A stretch of 64,000 nucleotides of DNA from NCBI RefSeq assembly GCF_001567565.1, contig NZ_LSSW01000030.1, positions 62,001 to 126,000 on the forward strand, in the 5' to 3' direction. The notes under the pieces are model-generated. The model was not told where the DNA came from. It did no database searches and saw only the letters and a program-made list of their open reading frames with translations. Within the stretch, counting starts at the first letter, position 1, and the number at the start of each line of letters is the position of its first letter. Made by a program: the position numbers and the translations under genes. Source of the DNA: Ectopseudomonas composti. GTDB lineage: Bacteria > Pseudomonadota > Gammaproteobacteria > Pseudomonadales > Pseudomonadaceae. Of the stretch, positions 26,997 through 35,842 are shown in pieces.

Positions 26997-27926
26997 TCAA
27001 CTTTTTCCGGCCAGGGCCTTCTTGTAGCGGGTGGCATAGTTCAGCTTGCGGCCGGCTACCTTGTTCAGCTCCTTGCGATCCATCGACGAATAGCCGCCCA
27101 GCTCACGGGCCTTGAAGCCACTGTCACCGACTTCGTCTTCCGGCGCGAGCGCCACCATCTTCCTCGCCGCCGCTTCGACTGCGTCGCGGTAATCGCCACG
27201 GTCGCTAAGATCATAGCCATCCAGCGGCATCACCGAGCGCAACCAGTTGCCCCAGTAGAATTCCAGAAACTCGGGAGCCACTTCGCCAGAGCGCGGCTTG
27301 TCGTAGCCGACCTCACGGGTGAAGTACACCAGTGCCCGATAGGGGTCGTTGGCCAGGTGCTGCAAGCCGAGCTGGCTCGGTATCTGCTGCGCATCGATGA
27401 CCTGGCCATTGCCGTCCTTCAACCAGACCTTGCGCGCCTGCGCCATGCGCTGCCAGAAACTGGCCATGTCCGCGCTGTCGCTGAAGTTGTCGGTCACCCG
27501 CACCCACATGTCGAGGTTTTCGCCCCCGTTGGGGTGCTCCAGCAACACGGTGAAGGTGTGATGTCCATCGGTCAGGAACAACTTGCCCTGCGGGCCAATG
27601 ACCACGGTCTTCATGTCACTGCGACGGGCACCGATCTTGTCCTGGCATGTGAAGCTCTCGGGTTTGTGCAGGTCGGCGTCACTCGGCACCTTGGCACTCT
27701 CGCCCTGCCCGTTGGCTTCGCAGTACTCGTCGAACAGCTTGTTGCGCTCCTGCGCGAAGCGGCCGAGCTTGTAGTAGATCTGATCGTAACCGACCGCGGC
27801 CTGGGTCGGATGCAAGGCCTGCAGGGGCACCTGCAGCAGCTCGCCGGGCTGGGCTGCACTGTAATCCTGGGCCAGAACGGCCGAGCTCAGGCCCAGCGCA
27901 ACCAGCAACAGAGTGATGTGACGCAT
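26997..27926 (-). CDS. Secreted ParB/sulfiredoxin-fold protein
   Basis: A 309-residue protein with a clear signal peptide (MRHITLLLVALGLSSAVLAQ). The mature part starts with an LLQVPLQALHPTQAAVGYDQ strand and has FLTDGHHTFTVLLE at about residues 137-150, the signature region of the ParB/Srx superfamily (ParBc_2-type putative nucleases). No DNA-partitioning role is likely for an exported protein. It is 83 bp downstream of the OprP-like porin, past that gene's terminator, and may be read by leak-through. Start at 27926 chosen because it gives the signal peptide. Confidence 0.75.
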   Translation of the reverse strand: MRHITLLLVALGLSSAVLAQDYSAAQPGELLQVPLQALHPTQAAVGYDQIYYKLGRFAQERNKLFDEYCEANGQGESAKVPSDADLHKPESFTCQDKIGARRSDMKTVVIGPQGKLFLTDGHHTFTVLLEHPNGGENLDMWVRVTDNFSDSADMASFWQRMAQARKVWLKDGNGQVIDAQQIPSQLGLQHLANDPYRALVYFTREVGYDKPRSGEVAPEFLEFYWGNWLRSVMPLDGYDLSDRGDYRDAVEAAARKMVALAPEDEVGDSGFKARELGGYSSMDRKELNKVAGRKLNYATRYKKALAGKS

Positions 27927-27953
27927 CGAATGATCTCCAAAGAACTTGGCGAT

Positions 27954-27979
27954 AAAAAAGCCCCGCCAATGGCGGGGCT
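27954..27979 (-). terminator. Terminator after the phosphate-porin gene
   Basis: A 9-bp stem AGCCCCGCC / GGCGGGGCT with a 3-base loop, followed on the minus strand by six T residues. It lies between the porin and the secreted ParB-fold gene. Confidence 0.9.
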
Positions 27980-28008
27980 CAATCAGGAGCAACGGATAAA
28001 GTCGTTGC

Positions 28009-29313
28009 TTAGAACACGTACTGCAGGCGACCTACGATGGCCTTGCCATCATCCTGCACGCTCTTGCCACCGACTTGGTTGGAGGTGTTGATGTTGTCTA
28101 CCTGATAGTCGACGTAGTTCAAGCTGGTACGGACGGACGGGGTAACGAAGTAGTTCACGCCCACCACCATGGCCTTGGTCTTGAACTCGTCGTTGACGTC
28201 GTCAGCAACGATACCGGCCAGACCCAGGTTGCCCGGAATGGCACCTGCATCGGAGTCGATGGTGGCGCTTTCATAGCGAGCGAAGACTTCCCACGAGCCT
28301 TTCATGTTGTCCGGCTTGTCCCACTTGCCGTCAGCAGCCTTGTACTGGCGCACGCCGTTGAACATGTAGGAAACCTGAGCGTAGTAACCGCTGAGGTCGA
28401 CGTCGGACTTGGCACCGGCCAGGGTTTCGCCGCTGATCTGGCGCTGGAAGTACTCGGCCTGAGCACGGAAGGCACCGAACTGAGCGCCGGACTCCAGCAC
28501 CCATTCAACGTCCTTGTCAGCCACACGCACGTCGCCGAAGGTCAGGCGGAAATCGTTGTCGCTGCGGATACCCATGCGGGTACGAGCACGAGCACGGTTA
28601 TCGTCGGACTCGCTGTTGTGATAGTTGGCGGCCAGGTGAATAACGTCGGTACCGTTGAGGTACGGCGCCCAGTGGGCACGCAGGGTGTAGCCGTAGAGTT
28701 CGTCGTTGTCTTCGTTCTTGTAGTTGTTGTCACCCCCATAGGTGGCAACCTGAGCCATCAGACCGTAGTTGTCGCCTGAATGCTTGAAGTTCACGCCGAA
28801 CTGGGTGTCTTCATCACCGTTCAGGAAATCGTACATGAACGGGCGCTCGATGGCGGTGATCCAGGAAGAGCTGGTGGTGTTCTCCAGACCGTAGTCGCCA
28901 CCAAAACGGCCAACGGTGAACTTACCGATATCCAGGCCGGTGTAGGCGATGTACGCGCGGTCGACTTTGGTGTCATCGCCTTCGTCGTAGCTCAGACGCA
29001 GACCCCAGTCCCAATCGCTGTAGGCGGTGCCTTCCAGGCCGAACTCACCGCGACGGATGAAGGTGTTGAAGGTATCGTCGAACGGTTTGTTCTGGTCGGC
29101 AGCCATCAGACCATCGAACTGCGTGGCATCCCACTGCAGCTTGCCGCTCAGCTTGAAGCTGAACGCCTTGTCGGTGGTAGCGACTTCCAGGCCGCCTTTG
29201 GTCTTGATCACGAGGTCGGCGCCGTCAGTGCTGACAGTACCGGCGAAAGCCTGGGCGGAGACGGCCAGAGCCAGGGCGCTGGCTGCGAAACCGGCGAAGT
29301 GCTTACGGATCAT
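28009..29313 (-). CDS. OprP/OprO-type phosphate or pyrophosphate porin
   Basis: A 434-residue porin with a signal peptide (ends AQAFAG, about residue 25). N-terminal part VSTDGADLVIKTKGGLEV and the core GFDYG-like WITAIERPFMYDFLNGD match the OprP/OprO family, ending in the outer-membrane signature GRLQYVF (terminal Phe). These trimeric channels select phosphate (OprP) or polyphosphate/pyrophosphate (OprO). Which of the two this is depends on two constriction residues I cannot place with certainty. A Pho-box half-site and an AT-rich promoter lie upstream. The nearby exported pyrophosphatase suits a role in phosphate scavenging. Confidence 0.88.
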   Translation of the reverse strand: MIRKHFAGFAASALALAVSAQAFAGTVSTDGADLVIKTKGGLEVATTDKAFSFKLSGKLQWDATQFDGLMAADQNKPFDDTFNTFIRRGEFGLEGTAYSDWDWGLRLSYDEGDDTKVDRAYIAYTGLDIGKFTVGRFGGDYGLENTTSSSWITAIERPFMYDFLNGDEDTQFGVNFKHSGDNYGLMAQVATYGGDNNYKNEDNDELYGYTLRAHWAPYLNGTDVIHLAANYHNSESDDNRARARTRMGIRSDNDFRLTFGDVRVADKDVEWVLESGAQFGAFRAQAEYFQRQISGETLAGAKSDVDLSGYYAQVSYMFNGVRQYKAADGKWDKPDNMKGSWEVFARYESATIDSDAGAIPGNLGLAGIVADDVNDEFKTKAMVVGVNYFVTPSVRTSLNYVDYQVDNINTSNQVGGKSVQDDGKAIVGRLQYVF

Positions 29314-29419
29314 CGAGGATTCCCCTGTTGGACTTTAAGTGTTGAAAACACCCGAGCGATGGGCTCGTTTGTGTTGGGGGGAATCTTGGCGAGGGGTTAT
29401 TTCAGCGCAGTTGCCGATA

Positions 29420-29438
29420 TATAAAGATTTGATGACAG
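29420..29438 (-). promoter_or_regulatory. Candidate Pho box upstream of the phosphate porin
   Basis: The minus strand reads CTGTCAT (29438-29432), a perfect Pho half-site, followed after five bases by CTTTATA, a weak second half, and TATATA. The canonical PhoB box has 7-bp direct repeats with a 4-base gap, so the match is partial. OprP/OprO genes are PhoB-activated in P. aeruginosa, which makes the site plausible. Confidence 0.45.
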
Positions 29439-29471
29439 CGGAACTTTTTACTTCCGTTGCTTATAAGCGAG

Positions 29472-29804
29472 TCAGGAGGTGTGCAAACGTGGTCCCAGCA
29501 GGATGATCGCGGCGCCAGCCAGACACAGTGCTGCACCCAGCCAGTCGCTGAGCATTGGCCGGGTCTTTTCGATCAGCGCCAGCCACACCTGCGAAGCGAC
29601 GATATACACGCCACCGTAGGCGGCATAGGCGCGACCGGCAAAGGATGCCTCGACGCGAGTCAGAATCAGGGCGAAGAGCGCGAGACTCAGCAATCCAGGC
29701 AACACCCACCAGGCGCTGCGATCGAGCCGCAGCCACATCCAGAAGGCATAGCAACCGGCGATCTCGAACAGGGCTGCCAGCAGAAACCACAGGTAGTTGA
29801 TCAT
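29472..29804 (-). CDS. YnfA family (UPF0060) membrane protein
   Basis: A 110-residue integral membrane protein with four predicted helices: YLWFLLAALFEIAGCYAFW, WVLPGLLSLALFALIL, AAYGGVYIVASQVWLAL and DWLGAALCLAGAAIILLGP. The FEIAGCYAFW and YGGVYI motifs are family signatures. YnfA resembles small multidrug-resistance (SMR) transporters; some members export cationic compounds. The ATG is 9 bp downstream of the stop of the next gene on this strand, so the two may be co-transcribed. Confidence 0.93.
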   Translation of the reverse strand: MINYLWFLLAALFEIAGCYAFWMWLRLDRSAWWVLPGLLSLALFALILTRVEASFAGRAYAAYGGVYIVASQVWLALIEKTRPMLSDWLGAALCLAGAAIILLGPRLHTS

Positions 29805-29813
29805 CGAGGCGAC

Positions 29814-30242
29814 CTATCCGCGCAGAGCGCCTTCACGCTCCCAGGCGCAGCGCACACGCAGCGCGCCCTCCTGCGGGCTGTGAAAGCCGCTATCGGACTC
29901 CCAGCGGAAGGTGTGGATGCCGCCCAGTTCGGTTTCCAGGTGAACCACCGCACTGGCCCAGTACAGACGCTTGAGCAGCGCCTCAAAGGTTTCGATCCAC
30001 AGGTTCCACTCATACTCCACCGCACAGTAGCTCGCGCCGAAGTGGATCACCTGAGTCTGATAGAGGCCTGCGCCGGGCAGATCGCAGAAAGAGAACATTT
30101 CCCGGCCAAGAAAGGGCCACAGATCACCCGAAGGTAGTTCGGCCAACACGCCGTGATTGGTTTCGCGGCGCAGACGGCGCTGCTCGGGATCATCCGAGGG
30201 CCAGTCGCGGATACAGCCATAGACGATGGATTCGGACTCCAC
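29814..30242 (-). CDS. Conserved hypothetical cytoplasmic protein
   Basis: A 142-residue soluble, acidic, Trp-rich protein with no signal peptide or membrane segment. Stretches such as SGDLWPFLGREMFSFCDLPG, YCAVEYEWNLWIETFEALLKRLY and GIHTFRWESDSGFHSPQEGALRVRC look like a folded beta-rich domain. I do not recognise the family. Codon usage is like that of its neighbours and the neighbouring YnfA gene follows after 9 bp, so I treat it as a real gene of unknown function. Confidence 0.7.
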   Translation of the reverse strand: MESESIVYGCIRDWPSDDPEQRRLRRETNHGVLAELPSGDLWPFLGREMFSFCDLPGAGLYQTQVIHFGASYCAVEYEWNLWIETFEALLKRLYWASAVVHLETELGGIHTFRWESDSGFHSPQEGALRVRCAWEREGALRG

Positions 30243-30316
30243 ACCGGCACTCCTGAAAAAGCAGAAAGCCTTCTAACACAGCACGCCTGGGCATGAAAGG
30301 AACTGCTGCCAATTGT

Positions 30317-31480
30317 TCAGCGAGACTGGCGGCGGTTTCGCCCCAACAACCAGGCCACCAGCGTCATCACCAGCGCCAGCGCCGTGAGCACCGCGAATGG
30401 CAAGCGGTAGCTGCCGGACAGATCGCGCGCCAGGCCGGTCAGAATGGGCGTCAGACAGCCCAGGCTGTAGCCGGTGAACAGCATCATCGCCGTCCAGCGG
30501 CTGACCGCCAGCGGCGAGCCGGCTTCGTAAAGCGGCAGTACCAGCGACAGGGCGAAGGATCCGCCCAGCGAGAAGCCCAGGATCACCGCCCACAACTCCG
30601 GCAGCCAACGCGGCATGAAGGTGACCATCGCCAGGCAGGCGCAGGTGATCGCCCCACACGCCAGCAACAGCGGATAACGCGCGTTGTAGCGCTGCGCCAA
30701 CCAGGGCAGCAGGAACGAGCTGGGCAACCCCATGAGCATCGCCAGACTGAGCAGCGAATTGCTGCGCAGCATGCTCAGCCCGGCTTCGTGATAGCGCGCC
30801 ACGGCCCAGGTCGCGATGGCATAGAACAACCCCGCCTGGATGGCGAAGAAGCAGCTGATCAGCCAGGCTCGCGGCTGCCGCCAGGGCAAGCCACCGCTTT
30901 CCTGCTCGTCGGCTGCGCCGGCCTGGTTGGGCAGCCACAGCCAGAGCATGACCCCGAGCAACGCGGGTACCGCCCATACGGCCAGGCCCAGGTGCCAGGC
31001 GTCGCCAAACAGCGCAGTGGCCGGCGCAGTCAGCACCGCGCCACCAGCACCGCCTATGGCCATGCCCAGCGAATACCAACCCACCACACGGCCCATCTGG
31101 CTGGCGAAATGACGCTTGATAAAACCGGACAACAGAGGCCCGGCGACCGCGATGGCCGCGCCCAGGGCGATGGCGCTGCCAATCAGCACCGTGCTCTGGT
31201 GTGCAGCCAGACGCGCCAGCAGCGCCAGGCCGATCAGCCCGAGGCAGAGCACGATGGTGCGTTCGAGCCCCCAACGCATGGCCAGACGCGGTGCCAGAGG
31301 CGCAAGCAGGCCCATGCACAGCACTGGCAAGGCGGTGGTGAGGCTGATGAAACTGCGGCTCAGCGAGAGCTCGGCAGCGATGCGTTCGATCAGTGGGGCG
31401 AGGGACGTGATGCCGGGGCGCAAATTGATCGCCGCCAGCACCAGGGCCACCAACAACAGGGCCCGAGGGACTGGTTTCAC
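30317..31480 (-). CDS. MFS transporter, CynX/NimT-type
   Basis: A 387-residue major-facilitator protein with 12 predicted membrane segments. The N-terminus LLLVALVLAAINLRPGITSLAPLIERI, with the NLRPGI motif in helix 1, marks the CynX/NimT (cyanate / 2-nitroimidazole) subfamily. The C-terminus is short and basic (GRNRRQSR). Such proteins export or import small anionic compounds; the substrate is unknown. About 100 bp separate its start from the SDR stop upstream. Confidence 0.88.
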   Translation of the reverse strand: MKPVPRALLLVALVLAAINLRPGITSLAPLIERIAAELSLSRSFISLTTALPVLCMGLLAPLAPRLAMRWGLERTIVLCLGLIGLALLARLAAHQSTVLIGSAIALGAAIAVAGPLLSGFIKRHFASQMGRVVGWYSLGMAIGGAGGAVLTAPATALFGDAWHLGLAVWAVPALLGVMLWLWLPNQAGAADEQESGGLPWRQPRAWLISCFFAIQAGLFYAIATWAVARYHEAGLSMLRSNSLLSLAMLMGLPSSFLLPWLAQRYNARYPLLLACGAITCACLAMVTFMPRWLPELWAVILGFSLGGSFALSLVLPLYEAGSPLAVSRWTAMMLFTGYSLGCLTPILTGLARDLSGSYRLPFAVLTALALVMTLVAWLLGRNRRQSR

Positions 31481-31528
31481 GAGGTATCCGAGGTCATTGC
31501 GGCAGGCAGGCCGGGCCGGCCACCCTAC

Positions 31529-31584
31529 CCCTGCAGGCCACGCCAGGCAAGCCTGCAGGTAGAAATAACTGACCTTTCGGTCAG
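31529..31584 (-). repeat. Two adjacent hairpins between the SDR and MFS genes
   Basis: One inverted repeat is CCTGCAGGC (31529-31537) / GCCTGCAGG (31550-31558) with a 12-base loop. The other is CTGACC-TTTC-GGTCAG (31569-31584), which overlaps the SDR stop codon. Neither has a good T-tract; they may form a weak terminator for the SDR gene. Confidence 0.4.
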
Positions 31585-32393
31585 CCCGCGGACTTGACCT
31601 TTCCGCGCATCTTCTCGGCCATGCTGGCCATCTCGTCGTACAGCGCCTGCGGGTTCTTCTGCTTCAGTGCCCAGGCCATGCGGCCCATCTCGTGCGGCAG
31701 AATCAGGAAGCTGCCCCTGGCCACCTCGTCATGGATGTAGTTGGCAATGTCCGCAGCACTGATCGGCGAGCTTTCCAGCAACTTGCCAACCTGCGCCTTC
31801 ATCGCCGGCGTCGGGCCACGGAAGGAGTCCAGCAGATTGGTCTGGAAGAACGACGGGCAAACCACGTGCACGCCGATATCCTGCTGACGCAGCTCCACCA
31901 GCAAGGTTTCCGACAGGGCCACCACGCCAGCCTTGGCGACGTTGTAGTTGCTCATGCCCGGGCCCTGCATCAGGGCCGCCATCGAGGCGATATTGACGAT
32001 CTTGCCCTTGCTCTGCTCCAGCAGCGGCAGGAACGCCTTGCAGCCCTTGACCACGCCCATCAGGTTGATCGAGATCTGCCAGTCCCAGTCTTCCAGTGAC
32101 AACTCGCTGAAGAAGCCGCCGGACGCAACTCCGGCGTTGTTGACGATGATATCGATGCCACCGAACTGCTCTTCGCAGGCCTGCGCCAGGGCCGTCAGCT
32201 GACTGTAGTCACGCACGTCGCAACGACGGGTGAAGCCGTCACCGCCAGCCTCCCGCACCAGCGTGAGGGTTTCCGCCAGGCCGGCCTCGTTGACATCGGC
32301 CAGCGCCAGGCGCCAGCCCTCGCGAGCCCAGCGCAGGGCAATTTCGCGTCCCAGGCCGGAGCCCGCGCCAGTGATCATCATGCGGTTTTGCAT
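31581..32393 (-). CDS. Short-chain dehydrogenase/reductase
   Basis: A 270-residue classical SDR: cofactor motif TGAGSGLGREIA (TGxxxGxG) at about residues 8-19, NNAGVASG (about 88-95), catalytic Ser in IASMAALMQ and YNVAKAG (YxxxK). It oxidises or reduces an alcohol/ketone with NAD(P)H; the Arg after TGxxxGxG gives no clear cofactor choice. Start chosen at 32393 because the cofactor fold begins there; an upstream frame adds 31 residues without a family match. Position next to the DUF2784 and cupin genes resembles the PAO1 PA3277 area (from memory). Confidence 0.9.
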   Translation of the reverse strand: MQNRMMITGAGSGLGREIALRWAREGWRLALADVNEAGLAETLTLVREAGGDGFTRRCDVRDYSQLTALAQACEEQFGGIDIIVNNAGVASGGFFSELSLEDWDWQISINLMGVVKGCKAFLPLLEQSKGKIVNIASMAALMQGPGMSNYNVAKAGVVALSETLLVELRQQDIGVHVVCPSFFQTNLLDSFRGPTPAMKAQVGKLLESSPISAADIANYIHDEVARGSFLILPHEMGRMAWALKQKNPQALYDEMASMAEKMRGKVKSAG

Positions 32394-32492
32394 AGCAGCC
32401 CTGCCTTCAATGTTTGGTTGCAATGGCTGCCAGTGTAGCGAAGGAGATAAAGCCGCCGTGCCTTCATCAGGCTCATGAATGGCCAAGGCAAA

Positions 32493-32867
32493 TCACCGCT
32501 GCGTGCGTTTGCACCGGACCATGAGCAGATAGGCGTAAACCGCGACGTTGATCAGCACCACGAAACCGCCCAGCCAGAGCTGTACCTGAGGTGTCAGCCC
32601 TGCCGGATAGATCACAGGAATCAGGTAGTGCTCGATGAAGCCGCCCTCATAACCGGCATCACCGGCCGCCTGCCGCAGCTGGTTCTCCCAGGGCGTCAGC
32701 GGACATAGCAGATGGAAGAACTCCACCGTCACGCCCCACGCCACTGCCGGCAGATGCAGCCAGAGCAAGCGCGGCCAGCGCAGCAGCAACAGACCGCCGA
32801 GCAACACGAAAAGAATGAATCCCAGGTGGATCACTACCAGAGCATCGGCAGCCAGACGCCAACCCAT
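32493..32867 (-). CDS. DUF2784 family membrane protein
   Basis: A 124-residue membrane protein with about three helices: ADALVVIHLGFILFVLLGGLLLL, LHLPAVAWGVTVEFF and LWLGGFVVLINVAVYAYLL. The motif CPLTPWENQLRQAAG in the middle loop is the DUF2784 signature. Function not known. It follows the cupin gene by 6 bp and is probably co-transcribed with it. Confidence 0.9.
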   Translation of the reverse strand: MGWRLAADALVVIHLGFILFVLLGGLLLLRWPRLLWLHLPAVAWGVTVEFFHLLCPLTPWENQLRQAAGDAGYEGGFIEHYLIPVIYPAGLTPQVQLWLGGFVVLINVAVYAYLLMVRCKRTQR

Positions 32868-32873
32868 CGCGGC

Positions 32874-33203
32874 TCAGTCCACCACGAACAGGCGTGCACC
32901 GGACGCGGTCGAGGAACGGTGAGCCTCAGCACCATCCGCCACCTGATAACTCATACCGGGTTTGAGCACGAATACCCGGCCATCTTCCAGTTCGGTGTTC
33001 AGCTCCCCCTCAAGGCACAACAACACATGTCCTTTATGGCACCAGTGGTCGGCCAGGTATCCCGGGGAATACTCGACCATACGCACACGCAGCGAACCGA
33101 ACTGGCAGGTGCGCCAGCGCGCCACTCCACGCTCCCCCGGATGCTCGGTCACAGGTAGCGACGCCCAGTCCGTCACACCAAAGGGTACATCGCTGATTTG
33201 CAT
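32874..33203 (-). CDS. DHCW-motif cupin-fold protein
   Basis: A 109-residue single-domain cupin. The metal-site region is DHWCHKGHVLLCLEGEL (about residues 50-66), the family's DHCW-type motif, followed by FVLKPGMSYQVADGAEAHRS in the second cupin box. No enzymatic activity is established. The start was placed at 33203 (MQISDVPFGV); 18 extra residues are possible upstream. It lies 6 bp before the DUF2784 gene. Confidence 0.87.
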   Translation of the reverse strand: MQISDVPFGVTDWASLPVTEHPGERGVARWRTCQFGSLRVRMVEYSPGYLADHWCHKGHVLLCLEGELNTELEDGRVFVLKPGMSYQVADGAEAHRSSTASGARLFVVD

Positions 33204-33393
33204 AGACCGACTCCATTGCAATAGAGCGCCACCTTGGCGCAGCGCCAAAAAGCGCATAGATAGAAAAATACTTCAAAGAAAAATAAATCGATTTAAAAGC
33301 GCTATGAAAACCATGCAAAGGCCACATTTCCCGGCTCAAACGAACAGGACTAGCCTGTCACACAAGACGAAATGATTCTCAACGAGGCGCATC

Positions 33394-33618
33394 ATGCTCA
33401 AGACCCTGACCTTCACCCTCATGCACTTCTGCATCGCCTTCGGCGTCACTTACGCCCTGACCGGCAGCGTCGCCGCCAGCGGCATGGTGGCGGCCATCGA
33501 GCCCCTGTGCAACTCGGTGGGTTTCTACTTCCACGAGAAAATCTGGCAGCGTTTCGAGCGCCGAGGTCAGGCGACCGCAGAGCGTCCCAAGCATGCCTGG
33601 CTGCACCACCACGCGTAA
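33394..33618 (+). CDS. DUF2061 family small membrane protein
   Basis: A 74-residue protein with two hydrophobic segments (TLTFTLMHFCIAFGVTYALTG and ASGMVAAIEPLCNSVGFYF) followed by HEKIWQRFERRG, the DUF2061 signature. Predicted inner-membrane; function unknown. The spacing ACGAGGCGCATC before the ATG gives a fair ribosome site. It stands alone, divergent from the cupin gene. Confidence 0.88.
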   Translation: MLKTLTFTLMHFCIAFGVTYALTGSVAASGMVAAIEPLCNSVGFYFHEKIWQRFERRGQATAERPKHAWLHHHA

Positions 33619-33778
33619 CTGAAGCAGCCTACAACCAGCCAGGCTTGCATGGCATGCATCACAACTGCGCATGTTTCCCCGAGATCAGGCAGGATAGTCT
33701 GGCACTTTGCCCCGCTTGCTGCTGTCATAAGCCAGCTGTTCAATCCAGACGTTCTCTTATTCAAAGGGACTTAACTAC

Positions 33779-35077
33779 ATGCCCAGCCTTGCCCGACTCG
33801 CCGCCTTGCTCGGCGGCCTGGTCTTCTGTGCCTCCGCAACGGCGGCCGACGTGGACGCCGAAAGCTATGGCTATCCACTGGCCAATCCGTTCGAGGCGAC
33901 CATCACCACCACGCCGCCTGAGCTGCGCCCCGAGTTGCCGGCCGATGACGACATCCGGCAAAGCGACTACTCGGTGCGTCTGCGCCCGGATCGCGAGTTC
34001 GAGCTGCTGGACAACTTCTGGCCAGTGACCAAACTGCATTACCGTCTGGCCCGACAAAAGGGTCGCGCACCGCTGATCTTCATCATTTCCGGCACCGGCG
34101 CGAACTACGCCAGCGGCACCACCGAGTACCTGAAGAAGCTGTTCTACGGCGCGGGTTTTCACGTCGTGCAACTGTCATCGCCGACCAGCTACGACTTCAT
34201 GGCCGCCGCCTCGCGCTCGGCCACGCCAGGCTACAGCCCGGATGATGCCGACGACCTGTACCGCGTGATGCAGGCCGTGCGCGCCCAGCACCCTAAGCTG
34301 GAAGTCAGCGAGTACCTGCTCACCGGCTACAGCCTCGGCGCGCTGCATGCCGCCTTCGTCAGCCAGCTGGACGAAACCCGCCGCGCCTTCGATTTCAAGC
34401 GAGTGCTGCTGCTAAACCCGCCGGTCAACCTCTACACCTCGGTCAGCAATCTGGACAAACTGGTGCAGACCAAGGTGCAAGGCATCAACAACAGCACCAA
34501 CTTCTATGACCTGGTGCTCGGCAAGCTGACCCGCTACTTCAACGACAAGGGCTACCTCGACATCAACGAGGCCATGCTCTACGACTTCCAGCAGTCCAAG
34601 GAGAAGCTCTCCAACGAGCAGATGGCGATGCTCATCGGCACCTCGTTTCGCTTCTCGTCTGCCGACATCGTGTTCACCTCGGACCTGCTCAACCGCCGTG
34701 GCCTGATCACCCCGCGTGACTACCGCATCACCGAGAGCACCAGCCTCACGCCGTTCTTCCAGATGGCTCTGCGCTGCGACTTCGACTGCTACATCGCCGA
34801 ACAGCTGATGCCCATGTGGCGGGCACGCTACGACGGCGGCAGCCTCAACCAGCTGATCGACGAGAGCAGCCTCTACGCGCTGGAGGATTACCTCAAAGGC
34901 AGCGACAAGATCGCCGTGATGCACAATGCCGACGACCTGATTCTCGGCCCGGGCGACATCGGCTTCCTGCGCCGCACCTTTGGCGACCGCCTGACTCTTT
35001 ACCCGCGTGGCGGGCACTGCGGCAACCTCAACTATCGCGTCAACAGCGACGCCATGCTGGAGTTCTTCCGTGGTTAA
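33779..35077 (+). CDS. Exported alpha/beta-hydrolase coupled to an MlaA-like gene
   Basis: A 432-residue protein with a signal peptide (about residues 1-22, ends ATAA) and an alpha/beta hydrolase fold. FIISGTGANYASG is the oxyanion strand, TGYSLGALHA holds the likely nucleophile Ser (G-Y-S-L-G), HNADDLIL the acid and PRGGHCGNL the His. It should act in the periplasm or outer membrane on a lipid-like ester; substrate not known. Its stop overlaps the GTG start of the MlaA-like gene by 8 bp, so the two are made together, which suggests a role in outer-membrane lipid handling. Position corresponds to PAO1 PA3238 (from memory). Confidence 0.82.
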   Translation: MPSLARLAALLGGLVFCASATAADVDAESYGYPLANPFEATITTTPPELRPELPADDDIRQSDYSVRLRPDREFELLDNFWPVTKLHYRLARQKGRAPLIFIISGTGANYASGTTEYLKKLFYGAGFHVVQLSSPTSYDFMAAASRSATPGYSPDDADDLYRVMQAVRAQHPKLEVSEYLLTGYSLGALHAAFVSQLDETRRAFDFKRVLLLNPPVNLYTSVSNLDKLVQTKVQGINNSTNFYDLVLGKLTRYFNDKGYLDINEAMLYDFQQSKEKLSNEQMAMLIGTSFRFSSADIVFTSDLLNRRGLITPRDYRITESTSLTPFFQMALRCDFDCYIAEQLMPMWRARYDGGSLNQLIDESSLYALEDYLKGSDKIAVMHNADDLILGPGDIGFLRRTFGDRLTLYPRGGHCGNLNYRVNSDAMLEFFRG

Positions 35078-35840
35078 GCACAGCACCTTTCTGATTGCCC
35101 TGCTGCTGGCCAGCGAGCAGGCCCTGGCCGAGCGCCATGTCGACGCCGACGGTTTCACCAACCCGCTGCAGTATCTGCAGTTCAACCCAGGGCTGGATCA
35201 GCAGGAGTTCGAGCGCGCCTCCAGCGACGCCCTGCAGGTCTATGACCCGCTGGAGTCGTTGAACCGCCGCGTCTATCACTTCAACTACCGTTTCGATCAG
35301 TGGGTGTTCCTGCCCGTGGTCGACGGCTACCGCTATGTCACGCCGAATCTGGTGCAGACCGGCGTGCACAACTTCTTCAACAACCTCGGCGAGATCCCCA
35401 CGCTGGCCAACAGCGTGCTGCAGCTCAAGGGCAAGCGGGCGATGAACAGCACCGCCCGGCTGCTGTTCAACACCATTCTCGGGGTAGGCGGTATCTGGGA
35501 TCCGGCGACGAAGATGGGCCTGCCGCGCCTGAGCGAGGACTTCGGCCAGACCCTGGGTTACTACGGCGTACCGGCCGGTCCTTACCTGATGCTGCCGCTG
35601 CTCGGCCCGTCGAACCTGCGCGACACCGGCGGCCTGGTGGCGGACTACAGCCTGGAAAACGCGGTCAACTACCTCGACGTGGCCGACGCCAGCCGCAGCA
35701 ATCCCGGCATCACCGCGCTGCGCATCGTCGACACCCGCGCCAATACCGGCTTCCGCTATGGCCAGCTGAACTCGCCATTCGAGTACGAGAAGCTGCGTTT
35801 CTTCTATCACGAGTCGCGCAAGCTGAAGATCGCCGACTGA
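35070..35840 (+). CDS. MlaA/VacJ-like protein without a lipobox
   Basis: A 256-residue protein homologous to MlaA (VacJ): DPLESLNRRVYHFNYRFDQW, PVVDGYRYVTP, VHNFFNNLGEIPTLANSVLQ and GLPRLSEDFGQTLGYYGVPAGPYLMLPLLGPS are family landmarks. MlaA normally is an outer-membrane lipoprotein that removes mislocalised phospholipids. Here the signal peptide ends ASEQALAERH with no Cys, so it would not be lipidated. The GTG start at 35070 lies 6 bp after GGAG and inside the end of the hydrolase gene. Possibly a paralogue with the hydrolase as partner. Confidence 0.87.
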   Translation: MVKHSTFLIALLLASEQALAERHVDADGFTNPLQYLQFNPGLDQQEFERASSDALQVYDPLESLNRRVYHFNYRFDQWVFLPVVDGYRYVTPNLVQTGVHNFFNNLGEIPTLANSVLQLKGKRAMNSTARLLFNTILGVGGIWDPATKMGLPRLSEDFGQTLGYYGVPAGPYLMLPLLGPSNLRDTGGLVADYSLENAVNYLDVADASRSNPGITALRIVDTRANTGFRYGQLNSPFEYEKLRFFYHESRKLKIAD

Positions 35841-35842
35841 TC

